Assembly (NCBI RefSeq): GCF_034424155.1
Contig: NZ_CP139992.1
Span: forward strand, 1,256,012-1,320,011
Direction: 5' to 3'
DNA from: Hafnia alvei
Lineage (GTDB): Bacteria; Pseudomonadota; Gammaproteobacteria; Enterobacterales; Enterobacteriaceae
Length of the DNA: 64,000 nucleotides
Part shown: piece by piece, positions 57,204 to 64,000 of the stretch
How the letters are laid out: the number at the start of each line of letters is the position of its first letter
Numbering within the stretch: position 1 is the first letter of the stretch
Program-made: the position numbers and the translations under genes
Notes under the pieces: model-generated
Told to the model about the DNA's origin: nothing
What the model saw: the letters and a program-made list of their open reading frames with translations, nothing else
Database searches by the model: none

Positions 57204-58355
57204 TTATTTATTTTCGTAAACCGTTTCGCCGTTCACGATGGTTTTGATCACGCGATAGTCTGAAGTGAAAGCGGTCAGGTTCGCCACTTTACCCGCTTCG
57301 ATGCTTCCCAGACGGCTATCAACGCCCACCGCGCGCGATGGATAGAGCGTTGCCATGCGCAATGCTTCATCCAGAGCAATACCGACGTGCTCAACGCTAT
57401 TTTTGACGGCGTCGATCATGGTCAGTGCAGAACCGCTCAGCGTACCGTTTTCATCAACGACTAAACCGTTGCGGTAATATACTGTTTTTCCGGCGAAAAT
57501 GAAGTGATCTATGTTAGCGCCTGCCGGAGCAGTTGCATCGGTGACCAGCACCAGATGTTCGCCTTTCAAACGTTTAGCCAGACGAATACTCGGCCAAGCA
57601 ACGTGGTGACCATCGGCGATGATGCCGGTATACACTTCAGGAGTGTCGAAAATAGCGCCCATCAGACCCGGAGCACGGCCAGAAATGACTGGCATTGCGT
57701 TATAAAGGTGAGTCGCAAAGCTCATGCCTGCGGCGAAGCCTTTACGCGCTTCTTCATAGGTGGCATTAGAGTGACCCGCGGAAACCACAATACCGGCGGC
57801 TTTCAGCTGTTGGATAGATGCCTGAGTCGCGACTTCTGGAGCCATCGTCACTTTGGTGATGGCGTCCGCGTGCTCGCACATGAAATCGATCATTTCATGA
57901 TCCGGTTTACGGATGTATTTCGGATTGTGCGTGCCTTTCTTTTCTAAGCTGATGTATGGGCCTTCAATATGCAGACCTAGCGCCTGATTCTGGTGCTTGG
58001 TCAGATAGCTGCGCATAACATCAATACCGTGCTTCATTAAATCGTCAGCACAGGTGATAAGCGTAGGTAAATAGCTGGTACAGCCTGATTTCTCGTTGGC
58101 GTGCTGCATGATTTCAAGCGTTTCTTCAGAAACCGCTTCGGTTGAATCATTAAACTGAACGCCGCCACAGCCATTAAGTTGCAGATCGATGAAACCAGGA
58201 GCAAGGATTGCCCCGCCTAGATCGTGAGTTTCAATGCCTGACGGAAGTTCAGCGACAGGACAGATCTTTTCAATTAAGCCATTGGCGATCATTACTGCAT
58301 GGTCGTCGAGAATATCGTGGCCGGTATAAATCCGACAATGGGTCAAAGCGTACAT
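57204..58355 (-). CDS. nagA: N-acetylglucosamine-6-phosphate deacetylase
   Basis: 383 residues from ATG 58355 (a GTG one codon earlier is less likely; AGGGGT lies upstream). Amidohydrolase barrel: [34 protein letters not shown] (metal-binding Glu), [13 protein letters not shown] and [14 protein letters not shown] (catalytic Asp). It removes acetyl from GlcNAc-6-P, giving GlcN-6-P for NagB. Between nagB and nagC in the standard order. Confidence 0.98.
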   Translation of the reverse strand: MYALTHCRIYTGHDILDDHAVMIANGLIEKICPVAELPSGIETHDLGGAILAPGFIDLQLNGCGGVQFNDSTEAVSEETLEIMQHANEKSGCTSYLPTLITCADDLMKHGIDVMRSYLTKHQNQALGLHIEGPYISLEKKGTHNPKYIRKPDHEMIDFMCEHADAITKVTMAPEVATQASIQQLKAAGIVVSAGHSNATYEEARKGFAAGMSFATHLYNAMPVISGRAPGLMGAIFDTPEVYTGIIADGHHVAWPSIRLAKRLKGEHLVLVTDATAPAGANIDHFIFAGKTVYYRNGLVVDENGTLSGSALTMIDAVKNSVEHVGIALDEALRMATLYPSRAVGVDSRLGSIEAGKVANLTAFTSDYRVIKTIVNGETVYENK

Positions 58356-58382
58356 CACATACCCCTGGTTACAGGTTGAAAA

Positions 58383-59183
58383 TTACAGATTCTTCATGTT
58401 TTCCGCTTCTAACTCGCGGAAGTACTTAACTGTTTTGACTTTCAGCTCCATCGTTGAAGGCTCATCGCATACGATGACGGACTTCGGATGAAGTTGCAGA
58501 GCGCTGATCGTCCACATATGGTTGACGCTGCCTTCAACGGCGGCCTGCAGAGACAATGCTTTCGCGTGGCCAGTGACCAGAATCATCACTTCTTCAGCGT
58601 CCAATAATGTGCCAACGCCTACGGTGAGCGCGTATTTTGGCACTTTTGTCATGTCGCCATCAAAGAAACGAGAGTTTGCGATACGGGTTTCTTCGGTCAA
58701 CGTTTTGATGCGAGTGCGCGACGCTAAAGATGATGCTGGCTCGTTAAAAGCAATATGCCCATCGTTACCTACACCACCCATAAACAGATTGATTCTGCCG
58801 TAGGATTTAATTTTTTCTTCATAGCGGCGGCATTCGGTATCAACGTCGGCCGCATTGCCGTTCAGCAAGTTAATGTTTTCGCGTGGGATATCCACGTGAT
58901 TGAAGAAATTATTATACATGAAGCTATGGTAGCTTTCTGGATGCTCTTCCGGCAGCCCGATGTATTCGTCCATGTTGAACGTCACCACGTTTTTAAAGCT
59001 GATTTCGCCAGCCTTGTGCAGCTCGATCAAACGTTTGTAGGTTTGCAGCGGGGTGCCGCCGGTTGGCAGACCGAGAACAAATGGACGCTCAGCCGTTGGT
59101 TTAAAGGCATTGATACGGTTAACAATATGACGGGCAGACCATAAGCCAACGTCTGCAGCATTACTTAGAGGGATAAGTCTCAT
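58383..59183 (-). CDS. nagB: Glucosamine-6-phosphate deaminase
   Basis: 266 residues, the E. coli length. [20 protein letters not shown] (phosphate binding), FNMDEYIGL (catalytic Asp), [19 protein letters not shown] (catalytic His). It converts GlcN-6-P to fructose-6-P and ammonia. First gene of nagBACD, divergent from nagE with a 341-base control region between. Confidence 0.98.
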   Translation of the reverse strand: MRLIPLSNAADVGLWSARHIVNRINAFKPTAERPFVLGLPTGGTPLQTYKRLIELHKAGEISFKNVVTFNMDEYIGLPEEHPESYHSFMYNNFFNHVDIPRENINLLNGNAADVDTECRRYEEKIKSYGRINLFMGGVGNDGHIAFNEPASSLASRTRIKTLTEETRIANSRFFDGDMTKVPKYALTVGVGTLLDAEEVMILVTGHAKALSLQAAVEGSVNHMWTISALQLHPKSVIVCDEPSTMELKVKTVKYFRELEAENMKNL

Positions 59184-59299
59184 AGGGCACCTTTAGTGAA
59201 TATAAATCTATATTATAAACGGGGGTCCACATTGCTCTTTGCTCAGAGTATAAGGCGTAATGCTTGCTAACGACTAATGTGTGACCTAACGCCGCTTTG

Positions 59300-59322
59300 A
59301 TTTTTCGAATGATAAAATAAGT
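59300..59322. promoter_or_regulatory. Candidate NagC operator, nagB side
   Basis: On the minus strand CTTATTTTATCATTCGAAAAATC has a TTATTT half and a CGAAAAAT half, similar to the end of the chiP-side palindrome at 63904. Assigned by similarity and position only. Confidence 0.35.
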
Positions 59323-59362
59323 TTTGTATGATGGCTAGCAATTAGGCATGTTTAGAGCCTCC

Positions 59363-59384
59363 TTTGGTGATATTTATCACAAAA
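59363..59384. promoter_or_regulatory. CRP-cAMP binding site
   Basis: GGTGATATTTATCACA fits the CRP consensus TGTGA-N6-TCACA with one mismatch, and the symmetric flanks TTT/AAA extend it to 22 bases. Central between nagB and nagE, where E. coli has its CRP site. Confidence 0.7.
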
Positions 59385-59392
59385 CTGGAGGT

Positions 59393-59416
59393 TTTAATTT
59401 GCGGAGAAAAATAATT
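59393..59416. promoter_or_regulatory. Candidate NagC operator, nagE side
   Basis: TAATTTGCGGAGAAAAATAA matches the chiP-side candidate TAATTCGCGTCGCGAAAAAT in most positions (TAATT-y-GCG...GAAAAATA), and it lies about 110 bases before nagE. Confidence 0.45.
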
Positions 59417-59524
59417 TTTTTACACTCCTGATTGTAGTCCATACTGTCAACTTAATAATTAAGTCAGTTATGACGTGACCATGAGCAGTGCCAATTCGAG
59501 CAATGACGGGTCCACAAGGGGGAA

Positions 59525-61564
59525 ATGGTGAGTATTTTAGGTTATCTGCAAAAAGTCGGCCGTGCGCTGATGGTACCGGTGGCGACGCTGCCGGCTGCCG
59601 CGATATTAATGGGTGTCGGTTACTGGATCGACCCGGTAGGTTGGGGGGGCGATAATGCGTTAGCGGCCTTCTTCATCAAGTCGGGCTCTGCCATTATCGA
59701 CAACATGTCTGTACTGTTTGCGATCGGTGTCGCTTACGGTATGTCAAAAGATAAAGACGGCGCTGCCGCATTAACTGGCTTTGTTGGCTTCTTGGTATTG
59801 ACTACGCTGTGCTCTCCGGCCGCCGTAGCCATGATCCAGAAAATCCCTGCGGATCAGGTTCCAGCTGCATTCGGTAAGATTAATAACCAGTTCGTCGGTA
59901 TCTTGGTGGGTATTATCTCTGCTGAACTGTACAACCGCTTCAGCGGCGTTGAGCTGCCAAAGGCGCTGTCCTTCTTCAGCGGCCGTCGTCTGGTGCCAAT
60001 CCTGACCTCCTTCGTCATGATTCTGGTCGCGTTCATCCTGATGTACATCTGGCCGTTAATCTTTGACGGACTGGTTAACTTCGGTGAACACATTCAGAAA
60101 ATGGGCTCCGTCGGCGCAGGTATCTACGCGTTCTTCAACCGCTTGCTGATCCCAGTGGGTCTGCATCATGCCCTGAACTCCGTATTCTGGTTTGACGTTG
60201 CAGGTATCAACGACATTCCTAACTTCCTGGGTGGCGCACAGTCTATCGAAGCGGGTAAAGCCGTTGTGGGTATCACGGGCCGTTATCAGGCTGGTTTCTT
60301 CCCAATCATGATGTTTGGTTTACCGGGTGCTGCGCTGGCGATTTACCACTGCGCGCGTCCAGAAAACAAAGCCAAAGTGGCTGGTATCATGATGGCCGCT
60401 GCGTTTGCAGCCTTCTTCACTGGTATCACCGAACCGTTGGAATTCTCCTTCATGTTCGTTGCACCAGTACTGTATGTTCTGCATGCATTCCTGACCGGTA
60501 TTTCTGTATTCATCGCTGCTTCTATGCACTGGATTGCGGGCTTCGGCTTCAGCGCCGGTCTGGTGGATATGGTGCTGTCTTCACGTAACCCGCTGGCAAC
60601 TCACTGGTACATGCTGATCCCTCAGGGTCTGGTGTTCTTCGTGATTTACTACGTGGTGTTCCGTTTCACTATCACCAAATTCAACCTGTTGACCCCAGGC
60701 CGTGAACTGGCTACCGACGCTGACGAAAGCGCTGATGGCTACGATCTGGATCTGGACAATGCGAAAGGTGGTAACGAAACGGCAAATCTGGCACGCAATT
60801 ACATTGCTGCTGTCGGTGGTTCTGCCAATATCACCGGTATCGATGCATGTATTACACGTCTGCGTCTGAGCGTTAAAGACTCTGCTATCGTCAACGATAG
60901 CTTGGCTAAGCGTCTGGGTGCTTCTGGTGTGATTCGCCTGAACAAACAAAGCGTACAGGTCATTGTAGGTACACGTGCCGAAGCAATCGCGACTGCAATG
61001 CGTGGCGTGATGGCATCGGGCCCAATTGAAGCTGCCACTGCGCATGCTGCTCCAACTGCCGCTGAAGCAAAAGCACAGGCAACGCCAAACGCCGCTGCGG
61101 TAGTAAAAGCGACGCTGGTTTCTCCAATCACCGGTGAAGTGGTTGCGCTGGATCAGGTTCCTGATGAAGCGTTCGCTAGCAAAGCCGTGGGTGACGGGGT
61201 GGCGGTTCGCCCAACGGATAAAACCGTGGTATCCCCAGCTCGTGGCACTATTGTGAAGATCTTCAATACCAACCATGCGTTCTGTTTAGAAACGGATGAA
61301 GGTGCGGAAGTCGTTGTGCATATGGGCATCGATACCGTGGCGTTGAATGGTCAAGGCTTCAAACGCCTCGTTGAAGAGGGTGCAGAAGTGAAAGCGGGTC
61401 AGCCAATCTTAGAGATGGATTTGGAATATCTGAACGCCAATGCACGCTCAATGATTAGCCCAGTTGTTGTCAGCAACATCGATGATTTCGGTGGTCTGAA
61501 AGCGCTGGCAGCGGGTCATGTTGTGGCGGGTGAAACCAAGCTGTATGACATCACTGCAAAATAA
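59525..61564 (+). CDS. nagE: PTS N-acetylglucosamine transporter, EIICBA
   Basis: 679 residues (E. coli 648). EIIC membrane domain (about 1-370; GLPGAALAIYHCARPENKAK, GITEPLEFSFMF), EIIB (about 395-495; NITGIDACITRLRLSV with the phosphorylated cysteine), an Ala/Thr-rich linker longer than in E. coli (AAPTAAEAKAQATPNAAAVV), and EIIA (about 530-679; NTNHAFCLETDEGAEVVVHMG with the active histidine). It imports and phosphorylates GlcNAc. GGGGGAA precedes the start. Confidence 0.97.
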   Translation: MVSILGYLQKVGRALMVPVATLPAAAILMGVGYWIDPVGWGGDNALAAFFIKSGSAIIDNMSVLFAIGVAYGMSKDKDGAAALTGFVGFLVLTTLCSPAAVAMIQKIPADQVPAAFGKINNQFVGILVGIISAELYNRFSGVELPKALSFFSGRRLVPILTSFVMILVAFILMYIWPLIFDGLVNFGEHIQKMGSVGAGIYAFFNRLLIPVGLHHALNSVFWFDVAGINDIPNFLGGAQSIEAGKAVVGITGRYQAGFFPIMMFGLPGAALAIYHCARPENKAKVAGIMMAAAFAAFFTGITEPLEFSFMFVAPVLYVLHAFLTGISVFIAASMHWIAGFGFSAGLVDMVLSSRNPLATHWYMLIPQGLVFFVIYYVVFRFTITKFNLLTPGRELATDADESADGYDLDLDNAKGGNETANLARNYIAAVGGSANITGIDACITRLRLSVKDSAIVNDSLAKRLGASGVIRLNKQSVQVIVGTRAEAIATAMRGVMASGPIEAATAHAAPTAAEAKAQATPNAAAVVKATLVSPITGEVVALDQVPDEAFASKAVGDGVAVRPTDKTVVSPARGTIVKIFNTNHAFCLETDEGAEVVVHMGIDTVALNGQGFKRLVEEGAEVKAGQPILEMDLEYLNANARSMISPVVVSNIDDFGGLKALAAGHVVAGETKLYDITAK

Positions 61565-61629
61565 GAGCTTTGCAAAATAACTTGTCTGCGAACGGTTAGC
61601 TGATTTATCAGAAACTGTTTTAAGCAAGC

Positions 61630-61664
61630 AGAACGGAGAAGGGGGGACCTTTCTCCGTTTTTTT
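61630..61664 (+). terminator. Terminator of nagE
   Basis: AACGGAGAA-GGGGGGACCT-TTCTCCGTT followed by TTTTT: a 9-bp stem plus T-run about 65 bases after the nagE stop. Confidence 0.92.
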
Positions 61665-61830
61665 GTTTTTAGCGTCCGCTGATATACAGTGTCACTTAGC
61701 AGATCTTTCATCTTTTGACATAACCACAGAAAAAACGCCGTGATAATGGCAACAAACGGTTGTTTCCCGCCACAGGTTGTAAGATCATTACTGGTTATAA
61801 GTCGCGTTTTTAGGCATAGAGGAATAGAAA

Positions 61831-63498
61831 ATGAGTGAGGCTGAAGCCCGCCCTAGTAACTTTATCCGTCAGATCATCGATGAAGATCTGGCCTCAGGTA
61901 AACATAATTCAGTTCATACCCGTTTTCCGCCGGAGCCAAACGGCTACCTGCATATTGGCCACGCCAAATCCATTTGCCTGAACTTTGGCATTGCCAAAGA
62001 TTATCAAGGCCAGTGCAATCTGCGCTTTGATGACACCAACCCGGTGAAAGAAGACATTGAATACGTTGAGTCCATTAAACGCGACGTACAGTGGCTAGGT
62101 TTTGAGTGGAGCGGCGCGGTGCGTTACTCTTCTGATTACTTCGATCAGCTGCACCAGTACGCCGTAGAGCTGATTAGCAAGGGCCTTGCTTACGTTGATG
62201 AGCTCACTCCTGAACAGATCCGTGAATATCGCGGTACCCTGACTTCTCCGGGTAAAAATAGCCCGTATCGCGATCGTAGCGTTGAAGAGAACCTGGCACT
62301 GTTCGAAAAAATGCGTAACGGCGAATTTGCCGAAGGCACCGCGTGCCTGCGCGCCAAAATTGATATGGCCTCTCCGTTCATCGTGATGCGCGATCCGGTT
62401 CTGTACCGTATTAAGTTTGCTGAACATCACCAGACCGGCAACAAATGGTGCATCTACCCGATGTACGATTTCACCCACTGCATTTCCGATGCGCTGGAAG
62501 GGATCACGCATTCACTGTGTACGCTGGAATTCCAAGACAACCGCCGTCTCTACGACTGGGTTTTGGATAACATCACCATTCCAACTCATCCGCGTCAGTA
62601 CGAGTTCTCTCGTCTGAATCTCGAATATGCCATCATGTCTAAGCGCAAGCTGAACCAGCTGGTGACCGAGAAAATTGTGGAAGGTTGGGATGACCCACGT
62701 ATGCCAACAATTTCTGGTCTGCGTCGTCGCGGCTACACAGCGGCTTCTATTCGTGAATTCTGCCTGCGTATTGGCGTGACTAAGCAAGATAACAACGTTG
62801 AAATGGCGGCGTTAGAGTCTTGCGTGCGTGATGACCTGAATGAAATCGCGCCGCGTGCGATGGCGGTTCTGGACCCGGTTAAAGTGGTTATTGAAAACAT
62901 GTCTGCGGATAGCGTAGAAATGCTGGCGATGCCAAACCATCCAAACAAGCCTGAAATGGGCAAACGCGAAGTGCCGTTTAGCAACGAGATCTATATCGAT
63001 CGCGCTGATTTCCGCGAAGAAGCTAACAAACAATACAAGCGTTTGGTATTGGGTAAAGAAGTTCGCCTGCGTAATGCCTATGTGATTAAAGCCGAGCGCG
63101 TTGAGAAAGACGCTGACGGTGAAATCACTACTATTTACTGCACCTACGATGCGGATACGTTGAGCAAAGATCCTGCTGATGGTCGTAAAGTGAAAGGCGT
63201 TATTCATTGGGTATCTGCAAACCACGCAGTGCCTGCTGAATTCCATCTGTACGATCGCTTGTTCAGCGTTGCCAACCCAGGCGCGGCGGAAGACTTCCTG
63301 TCTACCATCAACCCTGAGTCGTTGGTTATCCGTAAAGGTTTTGTTGAACCAAGCCTTGCTGTAGCGACTTCAGAAGTCACCTACCAGTTCGAACGTGAAG
63401 GCTATTTCTGCGCTGATTGCCGCTATTCCGCGCCAGACCATTTAGTGTTTAACCGCACTGTGGGTCTGCGTGATACGTGGGCAAAAGTGGGTGCATAA
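61831..63498 (+). CDS. glnS: Glutaminyl-tRNA synthetase
   Basis: 555 residues (E. coli 554). [20 protein letters not shown] is the class I HIGH motif, and [12 protein letters not shown] the KMSKS motif. RFDDTNP is conserved among Gln/Glu enzymes. It charges the glutamine tRNAs encoded 9 kb away in this window. Stands between nagE and (expected beyond the window) chiP, as in E. coli. Confidence 0.98.
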   Translation: MSEAEARPSNFIRQIIDEDLASGKHNSVHTRFPPEPNGYLHIGHAKSICLNFGIAKDYQGQCNLRFDDTNPVKEDIEYVESIKRDVQWLGFEWSGAVRYSSDYFDQLHQYAVELISKGLAYVDELTPEQIREYRGTLTSPGKNSPYRDRSVEENLALFEKMRNGEFAEGTACLRAKIDMASPFIVMRDPVLYRIKFAEHHQTGNKWCIYPMYDFTHCISDALEGITHSLCTLEFQDNRRLYDWVLDNITIPTHPRQYEFSRLNLEYAIMSKRKLNQLVTEKIVEGWDDPRMPTISGLRRRGYTAASIREFCLRIGVTKQDNNVEMAALESCVRDDLNEIAPRAMAVLDPVKVVIENMSADSVEMLAMPNHPNKPEMGKREVPFSNEIYIDRADFREEANKQYKRLVLGKEVRLRNAYVIKAERVEKDADGEITTIYCTYDADTLSKDPADGRKVKGVIHWVSANHAVPAEFHLYDRLFSVANPGAAEDFLSTINPESLVIRKGFVEPSLAVATSEVTYQFEREGYFCADCRYSAPDHLVFNRTVGLRDTWAKVGA

Positions 63499-63530
63499 CC
63501 CAAGATAGTCCTCGCTAGATTGCAATCACA

Positions 63531-63567
63531 AAAAGCCGCTTACCTATGCTGTAAGTGGCTTTTTTTA
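63531..63567 (+). terminator. Terminator of glnS
   Basis: AAAGCCGCTTAC-CTATGCT-GTAAGTGGCTTT followed by TTTT: a 12-bp stem with one G-T pair and T-run about 35 bases after the glnS stop. Confidence 0.93.
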
Positions 63568-63824
63568 TGTCTGTCTTCAACATACCCCATCAGTTTTTAA
63601 ATCCTAATTGTAAATAGTTTAGTAATTCGATGTTATTTCTCGAAGTGCATAAACACACTCTGAATATTCGTTTCACGAATTAATTAATTGCCACAGATTT
63701 ACCTCGATATAAAAATAGTTATCCCATCAGCGTTTGTTTTCTAAGCATTTTTATCTGAGTTTACAATGCAATTATAAATATCATGTTGTTTTTGAATGGT
63801 ATTTATTATTAGCCTCGACAAAAG

Positions 63825-63840
63825 TGTGTCACATGTAACA
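63825..63840. promoter_or_regulatory. Candidate CRP site upstream of expected chiP
   Basis: TGTGT-CACATG-TAACA matches TGTGA-N6-TCACA in eight of ten positions. It lies about 65 bases before the NagC-like palindrome. Confidence 0.4.
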
Positions 63841-63903
63841 AAACATTAAAATATGTGCACTAGCTCAAGAATTGACACAATTGTTTTACTTTTCATTTGA
63901 TAA

Positions 63904-63916
63904 TTCGCGTCGCGAA
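63904..63916. promoter_or_regulatory. Candidate NagC operator, palindrome
   Basis: TTCGCG-T-CGCGAA is perfectly symmetric, flanked by ATAA on the left and AAAATA on the right. A very similar near-perfect palindrome is known as the strong NagC operator of E. coli chiP, from memory. Confidence 0.6.
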
Positions 63917-64000
63917 AAATAGTCTAAGACGGTAGATGAGCAATTGAGCTATTCACTCTACTACGAATTAACTTTTCCCCATTTTAGGGGTTTTGCGTCC

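Larger units (their letters stand above)
59184..59524. promoter_or_regulatory. Divergent nagB/nagE control region
   Basis: 341 bases between divergent starts. In E. coli this region binds CRP centrally and NagC at two flanking sites to form a repression loop. The same plan is visible: a good CRP-like site at 59363-59384, and AT-rich NagC-like sequences on both sides (59300-59322 and 59393-59416). Confidence 0.75.
63568..64000. promoter_or_regulatory. AT-rich leader region, probable chiP control region
   Basis: No gene in the last 430 bases. In E. coli glnS is followed by chiP (chitoporin), regulated by NagC and CRP. Here a CRP-like site (63825-63840) and a NagC-like palindrome (63904-63916) appear, with TTGACA at 63872 and GATAAT at 63899, though their 21-base spacing is too long for one promoter. 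The gene itself would start outside. Confidence 0.5.

Noticed and set aside
63872-63904. Sigma-70 promoter TTGACA...GATAAT
   Set aside because: 21-base spacing is too long for a normal promoter; kept only as a note in the regional entry.

Overview
The window reads as a chromosomal segment of an enterobacterium (order Enterobacterales). About 46 kb of it (roughly 23.0-63.5 kb plus rhaT) follows the Escherichia coli gene order closely: tatE, lipA-lipB, ybeD, dacA, rlpA, mrdB-mrdA, rlmH-rsfS, nadD-holA-lptE-leuS, ybeL, rihA, gltLKJI, lnt-corC-ybeY-ybeZ-miaB, ubiF, the seven-gene met-leu-gln tRNA operon, asnB, nagDCAB, nagE, glnS. Differences from E. coli (no cobC between nadD and rsfS, two rihA-like genes in tandem, a longer LptE, accessory genes on the left) point to a related genus. 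Hafnia or a close relative is my best guess, from memory of such gene content; it is not proven here.

Layout. 1-2916: 3' part of a chaperone-usher fimbrial operon (partial chaperone, minor subunit, two-domain adhesin-like protein, another subunit), followed by a LuxR-type regulator (2939-3613). 3710-15312: a compact, same-strand, mostly translationally coupled accessory cluster. It encodes a 64-residue double-glycine, cysteine-rich peptide; a membrane-anchored DsbA/thioredoxin-like protein; an LpxL/HtrB-like acyltransferase; a C39-peptidase ABC exporter; a MacA-like adaptor; a MacB-like ABC transporter; a TolC/NodT-like outer-membrane lipoprotein; and a small fatty-acid-synthase-like set (ketosynthase, MaoC-type dehydratase, acyl carrier protein, ketoreductase). 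15345-18345: a tandem HD-domain protein, a FidL-like membrane protein with a CadC-like membrane regulator, and a PapI/FaeA-like small regulator. 18346-22846: a mostly non-coding AT-rich stretch, a GNAT acetyltransferase, rhaT, a coiled-coil protein, and a rhodanese beside an FtrA-type regulator. The rest is core genome.

How the genes work together. The most interesting part is 3710-15312. I infer a microcin-like secreted peptide whose disulfides could be set by the DsbA-like protein, whose leader would be cut by the C39 exporter, and which (or a co-exported lipid) could receive an acyl chain made by the dedicated ketosynthase/dehydratase/ACP/ketoreductase set through the LpxL-like acyltransferase. 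Export would use the adaptor and outer-membrane channel encoded in the same operon. No enoyl reductase and no obvious immunity gene are present. I do not recognise this exact combination as a described pathway, and the lipidation idea is inference.

The core genome part contains cell-wall elongation genes (mrdA, mrdB, rlpA, dacA), lipoate synthesis (lipB, lipA), outer-membrane assembly (lptE), glutamate/aspartate import (gltIJKL, with an sroC-like RNA region), the lnt-corC-ybeY-ybeZ-miaB group, and amino-sugar use (nagBACD, nagE). CRP-like and NagC-like sites lie between nagB and nagE. A NagC-like palindrome and a CRP-like site lie at the right end, where chiP is expected just outside the window.
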